64,000 bases of DNA from Gnetum montanum (taxonomy: Eukaryota > Streptophyta > Gnetopsida > Gnetales > Gnetaceae): positions 327,601-391,600 of the forward strand of contig MNCI01034058.1 of the NCBI GenBank assembly GCA_015680685.1, in the 5' to 3' direction. Every line of letters starts with the position of its first letter. Within the stretch, counting starts at the first letter, position 1. The notes beneath the pieces were generated by a model. That model did no database searches, was not told the origin of the DNA, and saw only the letters and a list, made by a program, of their open reading frames with translations. Shown here piece after piece: positions 34,396 through 46,123 of this stretch. The translations under genes were made by a program, and so were the position numbers.

Positions 34396-36000
34396 AAGGC
34401 TGACAAATAGAGTAAAATAGATAAGTGGTCCAATGTAATTGAAAGAGTTCAATACAAGAAAATATTTGAAGAGGGTGTAAAAATTCACAACAATAAAAAG
34501 GAAAGTTCATTGAAAAATGCTGTGAAGATGTGCACAATTGGATGTCATTGATGGGGTAAACAAAAAGAATTTAACTGTAAGAGTGTCAAAGGGTAAAGAA
34601 CTTAACTAACCCAACCAAAAGATATGCAAGTGGCTTCTCCCCAAAGTAGATACAAGCCTCTTATACCCCTACATAACTTCAAACCAAAGAGTCCATGGGC
34701 TTCATGGATGATTAATGATTATAGATGGTTAAGTACAAAAACTTGGAAGAAACTAACTAAGAATTTCTACACATCAAACCAGGACATCGAACCAGAACAT
34801 GAAATCAACAATGAGGTGAGACATGAAAAGCATAGATAGATGAGAGAGAGTGGAATGGAGTTCTTGATTAAGGTCACATGAAGCCCCTTGTGGATTTTGT
34901 GGTTAAATGACTTGCAAGGATCCATCCTTAGTCCAGACCAAAATCAACCATGTTTAGTGACTTCGCATCATCATTCTAAGACCATTCCATTCCCTAAGAC
35001 ACAAGAATGCTCCCACAAAACCACCATCATCCTCATTAGAGAAGAAGTAGGAAGTGAAGAAGGGCATTAGTTAGAGGGGATGAATCCAATAACTAGTGCT
35101 AGTAGCCCATTTATTTTGTCTAAGGGGTGTGCTTTGAATTCCTATTATTTTTTTTTTGAAATGGGAACCACACCATGCAAATACATGCATTTATTTTTTC
35201 TAAGGGGTGTACTTTGAATTCTCATCATTTTTTATTTTTTTTATGAGAACCACACCATGCAAGAACACATGCATTTATTTTATCCAAGGGGTGTGCTTTG
35301 AATTCTCATCATTTTTTTTTGTTTTTTGTTTTTTTGTTTTTGCTAATAAGAAGCACACCATGCTAGGATTTATTCTACTTCCTTTTATTGGTCAATGCAA
35401 AATGGTAAGAAATCCATGAAAACACACATGCACCTAGGAAAATACAAAGGCACAAAGAATACCAAATCCCCTTGAAGCCATATCCTATTCAAACCTTTGA
35501 ATCCTTCCTAATTCCAAAAACTACCAAAGTTACAAATGTATTAGAGTTTTATTAATGAAAAAAGGATTACACATTTCTAGAACAAGGAAAATCATAGAGT
35601 TTGTGGATTGGTGGATGTTGTAGACTCACTACCTGTCGCATGAAAAAGAAACCATATCATAATTATCCATAACAAAATTTAAAACCAAAACCTAGACACC
35701 AACAATCAAATAACAAAAGTAGTATATACCACCATCAAGCAATGCATTACTAAGATACATAGCACTTATTAACAAAAAGTTAGAAAATCACATCAAACAA
35801 AAGAAAATATAAAAGAGAGTGTAAAATGTTCAAGAAATAGCAAATGTACTAATAATGATGTAAAACAAAAATTAGAAAATATTAATAACATGAAAACAGA
35901 AATAAGTAAAATAAAGAATGTGTAAAACAAAAATTTGAACAACTAAGGAGCTACTTAAATGATTAGCATAGGTGGCCATCTCCCCCACAACTAAGTTGAA
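34396..36000 (-). other. 3' region and T-rich tract of element E
   Basis: Homologous to 25285-26890 of D. Contains three minisatellite units at about 35110-35370 (GTCTAAGGGGTGTGCTTTGA-like) and, on the minus strand, the GTTGTGGGGGAGATGG motif near 35985 followed by a T-rich tract (35940-35760). No conserved ORF is seen. Plus-strand open stretches at 34624-34839 and 35207-35419 are not supported as genes. Confidence 0.6.
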
Positions 36001-36269
36001 AGGAGGAGATCTGAAATATGGAGCATGCTTGTCCATCTAATGAGGCTTTTCTTGTATTAGCCAACTTATGATTATGAAAAGGTTTAATTTGTTGGATGTT
36101 GACCAACTATTTCTTGTTTAGGCTCTTAGGTTTGTAAATCATCATGGCCCCAAAAGGAAAAGTCTCATAAATGATGTAAGGTCCTTTCCACAATGTTTGG
36201 AACTTATTTCATTGAGGTACATGTGTGGTTTTCTAGTAGAGAACCTTATCTCTTAGTTGAAATTTAACT

Positions 36270-37260
36270 TTTCAGATTTTTAGGTCATGACACTTTTTGT
36301 TATAGGCCTTGTGCAACTCGTTAGATGATAGGGCTATCAATTGATTTTCATCTAGCAGGTTGAGATTCATTAGTCTTTCTTTTTGTGCTAGAATTAAGTC
36401 AAGGTTAAGGTCACAAGCTATTGAAAGTGTATGGAGCTTGAATTGAATAGGAAGTATTGGTAATTTTTTAAACACAAGCTTGTAGAGAGAATAGCCTATA
36501 GGAAGTTTCCATATTGAGTGGTAGGCCTAAAGGGCATTGTTGAGTTTTGTGCCCCAGTCCTTTCTATACTTGTGATTTCCCTATTAGTAACCTTAGCTTG
36601 GCCATTAGCTTGGGGGTGGTAGGGTGTTGTGAGTTTATGTTCAACCTCCAAGCATTGCATGAGCTTCCAAAAAGTAGTGCCTGTAAAGTGAGTTCCATTA
36701 TCAAAAATTAATGCACATGGCATACCAAGCTTGTTTACAACATTTTGTTGTATAAACCAAGTAGTAGTAGAAACTGTACAATTGATGATGACTACTGCTC
36801 CTACCCATTTTGTACAATATTCAATAGCGACTATGATGTATGCCTTTCCATTTGACATGGGCATGATGGGATCTATGAAATTAATGCTCTTGATGTTGAA
36901 GGATTCCAATGGTTAAATCCATTATTGAGGTCCCTCCATTCAAGTAGTCATTCCACCATCTCATTGGCATTGTTCACAAGAGCAGATGTAATGGTGAGCA
37001 TCCCTAAAGATTTTTGGCCAATAGGACTATGCCATTAGGATTTTAATGGTTGTGCATCTCCCAGCATAGTGTCCTTCACAAGGACCTTCATGAGCATCTT
37101 GGAGAATGTGTAGTTGATAAGCATCAAGGATACACCAATGAACTAGGCCATTAGCGCCCACCTTATAGAAGTATCTATTGATCACCATAACGTGTCTCAC
37201 CCGGTGAAGAAACTGCTATTTCTTCCAATGGTCCAACCCTTATGGCATCTCCTATGTGAG
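36270..37260 (-). pseudogene. Integrase of element E, degenerate
   Basis: DDE integrase. The zinc-finger part (near 37200-36980) holds DAHHYICSCEQC. The core is mostly open at 36496-36909. The first catalytic position reads INFIDP where D has IDFMGP, so that aspartate is changed. The second aspartate is kept in LIFDNGTHF. The catalytic glutamate of NGQVEV reads NGQAKV. The C-terminal part continues to 36272 in another frame. Two of three catalytic residues are therefore lost, although the core length is complete, unlike D. Confidence 0.85.
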
Positions 37261-39068
37261 AAGATAGGTGAGAATCCCATCATACCAATTAGGCTTATTA
37301 GGAAATTGTTCAGTTATAGCCCCAACAAAGATGAGTTCATCAAAAAACATGTTAGATAATGGATTTTCTTCCTCCTTGTCATCCCATCGCAACCGAGACA
37401 AGTGATCAGCAACCACATTCTTAGCAACCTTTCGATCTACCATCATAAGATCAAATTCCTGCAAGATCACTAGCCATCATATGACATGGGGGCTCACCAT
37501 TGGCATGTTCATCAGGAAGCAGATGGCAATATGGTCTGTGTGCACAAACACCTTGTATCCAAGCACATAATTCCTAAATTTCTCTAGAGTAAACACCATT
37601 TTCATCATCTCTTTTTCTATGGTGGTGTAGTTTAATTGTGCATCCACAATGCTTCAGCTAGCATAGTGGATGTAGTATGGACATTTTTATCATCTAACTA
37701 TGTAAGAATAGCTTAGAAGGCATAATTTGATGCATTTTTCATGATATGAAATGGCCTAAACTAGTTAGGTGCTTGTAAAATTGGAGTTTCTACAAGTTTC
37801 TCTTTTAGTTGTTGGAATGCTTTTTCACATTCCATGGTCTAGATAAAGGGAGCATCTTTCTTTTTTAGCTCCACCAATGATTTTATGATCTTAGAGAAAT
37901 TCTCTATGAATCATAAATAGTAGCCAGTATGTACAAGGAATGATCAACCATCTTTTACAATTTTTAATTGGCAAGTTATTCCTTGGATGACCCTTATTTT
38001 TTCAAGGTCCACCTCAATTCCTACTTGCGATATTCTATGCCCCAATACAATGCCCTCCTAGACCATTAAGTGACTTTTTTACCAATTGAGCCATAGGTTT
38101 ATTTCAACACATCATTTAAGCACTTACTTAAGGTAGTCCAAGGCTTGTTTAAATGTAGCACTATAAGCGGAGAAGACTTCCACACCACTACCAATATGTT
38201 GTTGAAAAATTCTTAGAACTAGGCATTGGAATGTAGCAAGAGCATTGCATAGACCAAATGGCATCTTGTGATATGAAAAAGTCCCCATGGAACTCATGAA
38301 TGCTATCTTTGCTTGGTCCTATGGTGAAATTTGAATTTGGTTATAGCCACTATAACCATCTAGGAAATTGTAGTAGTAATGCAAAAATATTGTGTCTAAC
38401 ACCTGATCAACAAATGGCAATGGAAAATGATCTTTGAATGTTACCATATTTAGTAGCCAAAAATTTATACAGACCTACCACTTGCCAAATTTCTTTAGCA
38501 TAATTATGAGTGAACTAACCCACTCACTATTTGCAATGGGATAAATGAACCCTACCTTGAGGAGTTGCTTGATTTCCTCCTTGATGATCTACTTCAATTT
38601 GGGGTTCAATTGCCTATGTGGCTATATTTTTGGCTTCATGGCTAGATCAGTGTAGATGCAATGCTAGCATATCCTAGGATCAAACCCTATGAGTTTAGGA
38701 TATAACCAAGTAAAAGCTATTGACCATTTTTCAACTACCTTCAATAGCATCTTTTTTTGTTCTAGAGCAAGATTTGTATTGATTATGACTGGCTTTCCAT
38801 TTTTAAAAGCACATTCCATTTTGACTGGTAGCATTTTCAATTCAAGGGGCTCCTATTTAAAATTTTTAGGAATTTTCAAATATTCCTAGTGAGTATCATC
38901 ATTTGTATCATCAGAGAGTTGGTGATGAACTTGCTCTAGTTCATCCATGCCTACAACATATGCACATGTCAAGCTCTCAATCGGTTCCATGCAAATTGTG
39001 TTGCTTTTAGAATTAGTGGTTAACCACTAGTTTCCCTTCTATTTTGTGGCTACTACATATAGACACCT
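37252..39068 (-). pseudogene. Reverse transcriptase-RNase H of element E, catalytic motif deleted
   Basis: RT blocks in minus-strand order: LELKMLPVKMECAF near 38830, the palm block with DGYSGYNQIQI near 38345, thumb sequences near 37900 and RNase H down to 37252, whose last 72 residues (37252-37470) include KNVVADHLSRLRWD. At 38171-38176 the sequence lacks 12 bases relative to A. These bases encode exactly FMDD, the catalytic motif, and the deletion sits between two GAA triplets. Frame is kept. Stops are present elsewhere. Confidence 0.86.
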
Positions 39069-39785
39069 TTAAATTTTTGTTTTTGACACACATTGCTTGC
39101 ATGTAGAGATAGATGCTTGCTTTACGACCCAAAGTTTCTGCATACAATTGCACCCTGGATCACTATACATGATGCATGGAACTCTCTTCTTCTCAATCTT
39201 TCCAAATGCATTTTCTTTATATATTTCTAGAGAAAGATCTCTGATGCCCATTCTTGCATCAATGGTGCTCAACCATGCCCTTCCCATGATGATTGAGAAA
39301 TCCCCTTTGTAGTTCTTCATTATGATTAGTAGGAAATTAGTAGGGTAAGACCACCCATAGACAGTGGTCATAATGTCTTCTACTAGTTCCAATGGAATAG
39401 TGATGAATTGGTCTACCAATTCTAATCTTATGTTGCTCTTCTTGAGATGAGGTAGGTTCCAAGTAGTGTACATCTCATGGAAAATCGAATTAACACTAGA
39501 ACCTGAATCGAGAAGAACCTTGCATGGTTCATTCCCAAAAATTTGCAAATAAATTAGAGGACTTTCAGGATCATCTAATTTTCTAGGAAGGTTTCCAACA
39601 TGAATCCAATCAGATAGAGTATGAGTAAGCATGATAGTGTGGATCCCAGGTAGATGTTGGTTTGAAGGGAACTCGAAGGTGTTTGATATAGAGGAAGATG
39701 CAGGAGCAGGGTTATCAACCGTAGATGTATGTAAGGACTTAGATGGACTACATGGTTGAAAGAAAAGTATTTTTTTTCTTATCAA
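39069..39785 (-). pseudogene. Aspartic protease of element E (238-residue open segment)
   Basis: Retropepsin-like protease and its flanks, the longest uninterrupted gypsy segment in the window. Residues 1-60 are a Ser/Pro-rich linker. Residues 60-90 hold the SDWIHVGNLP and SPLIYLQIFGNEP blocks shared with B. The active-site triad DSG is at residues 93-95 (LLDSGSS) and intact. The VYGWSYPTNF and MGRAWLSTIDARMGI blocks follow, then a Cys-rich tail. The start at 39785 is only the first Met of the open segment; in the family it is part of a Gag-protease polyprotein, which here is frameshifted from gag. Confidence 0.85.
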
Positions 39786-42190
39786 ATATTTGACCCATAT
39801 GATTGATGAATTGGTTGTAGATTAATAGCCCTTGTAGCATTGCGTTGTTTTGGTTGAGCTGGTAGTTCGCCCTGCATAGGTAGAGTAAGTGGTAGCTATG
39901 AAAGTGGAGGAGGAGAATGTGTAGGGACAAGAGGAGGATAAAGGTAAGAGATGGCATCCCTTATTTCATGTGGAGAATGGGCTTGATAATAATCTAAAGA
40001 GTGGTAGTGAGGCTAGAAAGTAGAGACATGATTGAAGGAGTCACATGGAGACAATGATTACTGAACATAGTAACCATATGGATTAGGCTAGCAGTAAGGG
40101 TATTGTTGCCTTGGTGATGCCAACACCCATGATTATGGTTGCTGCCACTACTGATACTTCTCATATGATTATGGTGGAGCTTCACTTGGATAATATTGCT
40201 ATTGTTGATGGAACTGCCTGAAATTACCTTGAGAATAAGATAATCTTCTAGATGTTTTCCTTTGTGTTAGTCATGAATTTAAGACATACATCTTAGACTC
40301 CTGTAAGTGTGGCACAATGGGTTAATATCCCTTAGGATGTACATACTAGCAAATTTCACACCCACCATCATCATCTGATTCACTTTCTGTAATTTTTTTA
40401 TTGTAGCAATCTTGCCCTTACCTTTGTGATAGGCACATTCAAATTCCTTGCACCTCCTGCACTCATGATCACTACCTTGTTTTTCAAACTCTTTAATAAT
40501 TTTTAGGATAGCTTGAAATCTACTATCCATCGAGTCCCATAACTGATCAAACTTTATCATAATTTTAGATTGAAATTTTTGGAGTGGTAAGGTTTTTCTA
40601 TTTACCACCTCACTAGATGCAGATTCATCTTCACTATCACAAAATCAAACCTCCCTCTTACAAATGGAAGGATCACAATTGTACTCTTTTGCATTTTCTC
40701 TTTTTCTTAATTTGCCCTTCTTTTTAGCTACCTACTTGATTAATCTTTGTATCTCATGGGCACTTAATTCTAATAGTTTCTCTTAAGCATAAACACCAAG
40801 GGTTCTCCCTGTTTCTGATCAAAGCCTATCTACTATGTGGCGAAGTTGATCCAATGGAGAATAACCATGGCTAGGACATTTTTTCATCAAAGAATAGTAT
40901 CAGTTGATGGCGGCATCCAAGGGTTCATGTGTTCCTTATTTCCATCCTTGGATTTACCTTCTCAATTTGGACACTTAGGAGTATGTTTGATATTTATCAT
41001 TAAATAACTCAAGAATGGTACTCCATCATTTGATGGATTCTAGATCTAAGGACTGGTACCAATTCTTTGCTTATTTGATGAGTGTCTTGGGGAATAACTT
41101 AAGTTTCTACAGCTCGTCATCTATGTTCTACAAGGCACATGCATCCTGAAAAGCTTAGAGATGGTTCTACAGATTAGAGTTATATCCTCCTTCAAATCGA
41201 GAAATTTTGTTCATGTCTAACCTTTTGATCCCACTATCCTTCACATACCTTGTTGGAATTCGTACTACCTTCATGATATTAAGCATACTTCAGGTAGCAA
41301 GAAAAGGCTCATCAAGGCCTTGATCATGGTGCCTACAATGCCCTCTAATACCCCTTCGTTCATGGTGATGTACCTCTCTTGAACATCTGTGCCCTTAATC
41401 TTGCCTTTCCAAATGGTCCCTTCAATCATTTTGGTCACGTCAGTCATTTTATTCATTTTGAGCACCTCTATCATAGTCTCATCTTCTATGATCATGATCA
41501 AAGCTAGAAGAAGAACAATAAGAAGATGATGAAGTAGAAGAGGAAGGAGAACTAGCACCATCACAGTGCCTGCTACCACCTCTTCGATGATCACGACCAT
41601 GAACATGATCTTGCTTTTTGTCTGCATCCCTACCTTGACTTGCCCCTCTAGATCCTTCTTTGTCATTGGATCTATTTTTAATAGAACTAGGATTGTGAAT
41701 TATGGACTAGAAGTTTTGCTTTTGACCTCCTTCATTTAAGTCAAAGAGAGAAATTTCATTGAGTGGAAAACCCCCAGAGAAGGGTTCTCCACCAACTTGT
41801 TGGTATAACAGGAATGGAAAATTGATAAATCTTTTTCCCTTCAATGATTCATAGCACTATTCTAGCTATTAATCTTATAGACATTGTGCCTCAGTGGGAT
41901 GATAATCTCTAGCATCAGTATCTTGCACAATATATTCAGCATGATGTTCCTAAAGGCCATATCATATAAGCATTTATTGGAGCATTGTAAGAACAAATCA
42001 ATTGGGCAGCAACATAATATTTCCCTCCATGTCGCACCACCACAATTGTTCATCCTAGTGCAGGATGAAGGTGAAGTTTTGTACATACTCATTAGGATGA
42101 GAATATATGATTTGATACTATTGAGGCACTAGTTGATAAGCTTTATCAGACTTGGATGAAGAATCATTTCTATGAGAAGAAGATATTTTT
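39786..42190 (-). pseudogene. gag: gag and linker of element E, degenerate
   Basis: Starts near 42190 on the minus strand, about 150 bases inside the primer site, with the N-terminal block HPNEYVQNFTFIL (near 42090) that matches B. The charged His/Arg/Ser-rich region is at 41666-41400 and the capsid-like core at 41240-41000. The C-terminal segment 40608-40279 (KFDQLWDSMDSRFQAILKII) matches the end of B Gag, followed by a Cys/His-containing stretch. The Pro/Tyr/Gln-rich linker spans about 40250-39790. Frames change several times. Confidence 0.74.
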
Positions 42191-42326
42191 AATTAGAAAA
42201 ATAAAAATCATAGTGTGCTTTAGATATTATTGTAGTAATTGTAAAATATGATATGACTCTAAGGTTCATTCCAATGATTTAAATAATTTTCCCTAGGTTC
42301 TAGATAGTGCATAAAAAACCAAAAGG

Positions 42327-42344
42327 TTCCCAGCAATGGTGCTA
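42327..42344 (-). other. Primer-binding site of E (tRNA-Asp type)
   Basis: The minus strand reads TAGCACCATTGCTGGGAA beside the 5' LTR. Five differences from the recalled tRNA-Asp complement, all G-to-A or C-to-T. Confidence 0.68.
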
Positions 42345-42345
42345 A

Positions 42346-43135
42346 TCATGAGTGGCAAGGTACCCTTACGCCCAACATATGAATCACTAAGGCATTATGC
42401 AGATCTGGTCAAATTCTGTGGACCTATAGTTCTCTAGTACACTAGCTCTTCTAAGTGAAATGGGCATTGAGAATGTTCGTTGTCTTCCCAACTACACTTG
42501 TGAGGCTTAAGGATATGGTTTAAGTGTAATTGAGATAAATGATTTTTCTTATTTTATATTTTATAGATTTGATCATCCACAACAAGAATTAAGAGTAAAG
42601 TAATTTAAAATCTAATGTGTTATTGCCAATCTATCCTAACACAAGTAATCATCCCACTTTCCTAAACACATATAGCACTATTGGGCTACCAAACATTAAG
42701 CATTACTGGGTTACCAAGTACTATATGTATACTTGAAGTAGTCATGCTTGTGTTCATTGACAACTAAAAGTAAATTGCTTAATTTAGATGCATCAAAGTA
42801 AAAAGCATGAAAGTAGAGTGCATTAAATAAAATATCAATATATTCTTAGTGCTACAAGGATTGTCAAAAGAGTTCATTTTTTTCTCATCACACTACTGTG
42901 CTTAGGTACATCAATGCTTGAACAAAGAACCATACACACTTAGATTCCTTGTTTGGGCACTCAAAAAATATTCAAACTCTGGGAAAATAAACAATAAAAT
43001 CTTGACTACTTTAACTAAAAAAATGACTAAAAATTGATTCCAAATTAGGAGCCCAAGTGCTATATTTATAGGCTAGCATATACCCCTAAACATCGAATAC
43101 CCAACATCATAGTATATGAAGAATGTGTTTCATCA
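42346..43135 (-). repeat. 5' LTR of element E
   Basis: On the plus strand runs from TCATGAGTGGCAAGGTACC (TG decayed to TC) to GTGTTTCATCA. Followed at once by TSD CTAAT (43136-43140). Shares GTTCTCTAGTACACTAGCTCTT with the fragment at 23824-23931. Confidence 0.9.
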
Positions 43136-44329
43136 CTAATCCAACCAAGAGATATGCATGTGGCTCCTCCCCATAGTAGGCACATTTCCTTTTTGCCCTT
43201 GCATAACCTCAACCTAAGGAGTCTATGGGTCCCATAGGTGATTAATGGTTATAAAAGTTAAGGACAAAAACTTGGAAGAATCTACCTAAGAATTCAAGCA
43301 CATTAAGCCAAGACATTGAATAAGGACATGGACATTGGCAATGAGGTGAGTCATGGAAAGCATAGATGGATGAGAGAGAAGGTAGAATGGAGTTCCCAAT
43401 TAAGGTCACATGATGTCCCTTATGAATTTTATGGTTAAATGGCCTAATAAAATACATCCTTGGTCTAGACCAAAACCAACGATGTTTAGTGACTTCGCAT
43501 TACTACTCTAAAATGATTTCATTCCCTTGAGACATAAGAGTGCTCCCACAAATCAATCACCATTTCTTATAGAGAAGAAAAGAAAAGTAGGAAATGAGAA
43601 AGGGTTGTAATTAAAGGGGACCTTCAAGAATGGGTAACATGTTTTTCTAGTCCCATAATAAGTGCTTGTAGCTCATTATTTCATCTAAGGGATGCTTTAA
43701 ATTTCCATTATCATTTTTTCTTTTTTTTTTTTATTTTGTGTTTTTTTAGATGGGAAGCACACCATGAAAAGAATTATTCAACTCCCTGTTATTGGATGAC
43801 ATGGAATTGTAAGAAATCCATGAAAACATTCATGCACCCAAGTAAGCCGAAGGGTAAAGAAAGTATTGAGTCCCCTTGAAGTCACATCTTGTTCAAACCC
43901 TTGAATCCTTTCTAAGTCTAGAAACTACCAAGGTCACAAGTTCGTTAAAGTTTTACTTAATGAAAAGGGACCTCATACTTCCAAAACAAGGAAAACCATA
44001 GAGTTTGTGGATGGATGGATGTCATGAATTCACTATCTTTTCCATAAAAAAGAAACCATGTCTTAGTTATTAATACCAAAATTCAAAAATAGAAACCAAA
44101 CATTATCAACAAAAAATAATAAGTACAAACCACCATTAATAATAGCTACAAAACCACTATGTCTTGTTGGCACCAAGCACTTTATTATTAGAAATTTAGA
44201 AAATCACACCAAAAACAAAGGAAATTATAAAAAAATGTGTAAAATATTTAAGAAAAAACAAGCATACCAACGATAGCGTAAAATAAAAAATGGCATAAAA
44301 TAGGAAAAAGTAAAACAAAATGTGTAAAA
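43136..44329 (-). other. 3' region of element C, part 2, with T-rich tract
   Basis: Continues 23823 after removal of E: CCAACCAAGAGATATGCATG at 43141 matches D at about 25507 and E at about 34613. One minisatellite-like unit is at about 43675-43765, and the T-rich (here A-rich on the plus strand) tract is at 44180-44329. It stops abruptly at the LTR start, so gag, pol and the primer site are missing. Confidence 0.7.
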
Positions 44330-45234
44330 TGATGAGCAACAAGGTACCCCTACGCCCAACCATACAAGTCACTAAAGCGTTCATGCATGATTTGGTTGAA
44401 TTCTATGGATTTATACTGTTCTCGTACACAAGATTCAATCCAAAAGTCAAATCTAATCATGGAATGATCATTTTCTTCCCAACTATACTTGTGAAGCTTA
44501 ATTGTATAATTAACTACAATTGAGGGACATGATTTTTATTATTTTATATATTGTTTGCCTAAGGTTGGTAATATATTGAGAATAAATTGATTAACTAATT
44601 CAACTAATTTAATTTCTAATTAATAACTAACTATCCTAACATAAGCATTTGGTCCTACTTTTCGTACACATCTTGAACATGTACAGCAATGCTAAGAGAC
44701 CAAGTGTTAAGTGCTATTGAGATTACCAAGTGTTATATGTATGCTTGAAGTGGTCATACTTATATGTGCTAGTCTATTTAGCTTAATTAATTACTTAAAG
44801 TCTCAATTATTCTATCTAAATTAATCACTTAATAAATGAAAACAATAAATGCATAAATAAATCATTAAGCTAGTCCAAGTGCTATAAAATTTATTGAAAA
44901 ACTCGTCTTTATTGTTGCACACACTGTAGTGCTTAGGTACAACAATGTTCGAATAAAGATCCATATAATTCTTAACTCCTACTGCAGGCACTTGAAAAAT
45001 TATTCTATCTCTTATGGAAATAAACTGTAAGGATTTTGCTAACAACTAAAAATCTAACCTCCATTAACATGACTAGGGTGCTGTATGTATAAAGGGTGTT
45101 GTATGTATAAACCTACTAGAATGCCATGGCCATGGGTACACATCAACATGGAAAACCCTATAGTGATGGGATCCAATTGATGGGGTCTTGTCAATGGCAT
45201 TTCATCGATGCAACAGACCCAAGACACTTCATCA
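44330..45234 (-). repeat. LTR, probably 5' LTR of element C
   Basis: On the plus strand runs from TGATGAGCAACAAGGTACC to GACACTTCATCA. Same subfamily as 19108-19969. No primer site follows on its inner side; the T-rich tract of C abuts it. Either C lost primer site to integrase, or this is a separate solo LTR. A solo insertion is less likely, since the right flank does not continue the C interior. Confidence 0.8.
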
Positions 45235-45746
45235 AAAGAGACATAGATAAGGGCCAATTACGTGAGCTGAATACATAATTTATCTCTTAACATTGACAAA
45301 TTGCGAGAATTACAACAATGATGCTCGCTATTTGTTAAGCTATAAAAGCACATTGCACTACAAAAATCTCACTGTAACTATAATCAAACAATACCATACA
45401 CTACATAAAGCACTCCACTTTATACATTCATACATTGACAAGAAACGCTGCAAGAATTACGATGATTATGATACTGCTTTAGCTTGTTGATGTAGTTGTG
45501 TGACACCTGCATTGAATTACAATTCATGTCCAAAAGCCTTGGTGCAGCTTAAGATGAAACCCTACTTATTACTCATTTCTGTTACCGAAAACAAATAATG
45601 AAAGTAAGATGTTTTATTAAATAAAAGGGAACATCCAAGTCTCGAATTTATAGGCATGATTTCAATTACAGTGGTTTCTTTTATCCAATGATTTTTTTCA
45701 AAGGAATACAGCATTACGGCCTACCTGTTTTATTACATCTCAATAG
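45235..45746. other. Spacer between C and the copia element, nothing recognised
   Basis: About 510 bases with no retrotransposon likeness and a less skewed composition. It may be original host DNA. A plus-strand open stretch at 45293-45490 shows no recognisable domain. Confidence 0.4.
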
Positions 45747-45751
45747 TTGTT

Positions 45752-46075
45752 TGTTAAATTTAGGAACAGATAAAGAATCGAAGAAAATAGAGAACACAAG
45801 CAACACACACAGCTTTGTGTGGAATTTAGGCAAGCACACCACCAAAAATACATGAGAATTGTTATTAAATAATAATTGCTAGATACAATTATGGAAACAA
45901 CAATGTTTTTGGGCCATTACGGAAGAGAACAGAAACTAGACCAGTAACTACTGGTTAACTATTACTCTAACTGTTGTTAACTACTGCTAACTATTTCTCA
46001 CTACTGTTAACTACTGCTCTAACTGCTATTAACTAGTTTTGACCCATGTTGGATCAATCACTACTCAACTTAACA
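45752..46075 (-). repeat. 3' LTR of the copia element
   Basis: On the plus strand runs from TGTTAAATTTAGG to CAACTTAACA. Contains multiple GTTAACTACTGCT-like repeats at about 45945-46035. Confidence 0.95.
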
Positions 46076-46090
46076 ATCTCCCACTTGGAG
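46076..46090 (-). other. Polypurine tract of the copia element
   Basis: The minus strand reads CCAAGTGGGAGAT directly before the 3' LTR (TGTTAAGTTGAG), the usual form in plant copia elements. Confidence 0.8.
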
Positions 46091-46123
46091 ACTGATCAAA
46101 CAAAAAACAATGCCTCCTCGTTG

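Larger units (their letters stand above)
23824..43135 (-). mobile_element. Athila/Tat-like gypsy element E, inserted in C and itself interrupted by D
   Basis: A perfect 5-bp TSD, CTAAT at 23819-23823 and 43136-43140, bounds the element. Minus-strand order is 5' LTR (42346-43135), primer site, gag, protease, RT-RNase H, integrase, T-rich tract and 3' region down to 34396. The 3' LTR keeps only its first 108 bases (23824-23931) before element D. After D, the rest of this LTR and the last part of the internal region are missing and replaced by an inverted segment (33699-34328) and a sequence gap. Integration into C is well supported; the D-side junction is rearranged or misassembled. Confidence 0.87.
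19108..45234 (-). mobile_element. Gypsy-type element C, outer member of the nest, gag-pol deleted
   Basis: A 3' LTR (19108-19969), an accessory ORF (20192-23027) and a 3' region (23028-23823) are interrupted by element E. The 3' region resumes at 43136-44329 and abuts a second LTR of the same subfamily (44330-45234). Joining 23823 to 43141 restores homology with the uninterrupted 3' region of D. The flanks AAAGC (19103-19107) and AAAGA (45235-45239) match at four of five bases, which fits a decayed TSD. Primer site, gag and pol are missing: the T-rich tract runs straight into the LTR. The pairing of the two LTRs is an inference, since they differ visibly. Confidence 0.65.

Noticed and set aside
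33699-35150. Large palindrome as a foldback or MITE-type DNA transposon
   Set aside because: The arms are gypsy 3' region sequence and the centre holds an assembly gap, so a rearranged retrotransposon or misjoin explains it better.
44330-45234. Independent solo LTR
   Set aside because: Flanks TAAAA and AAAGA do not match as a TSD and the right flank does not continue the C interior; pairing with 19108-19969 as LTRs of C fits better, though not proven.
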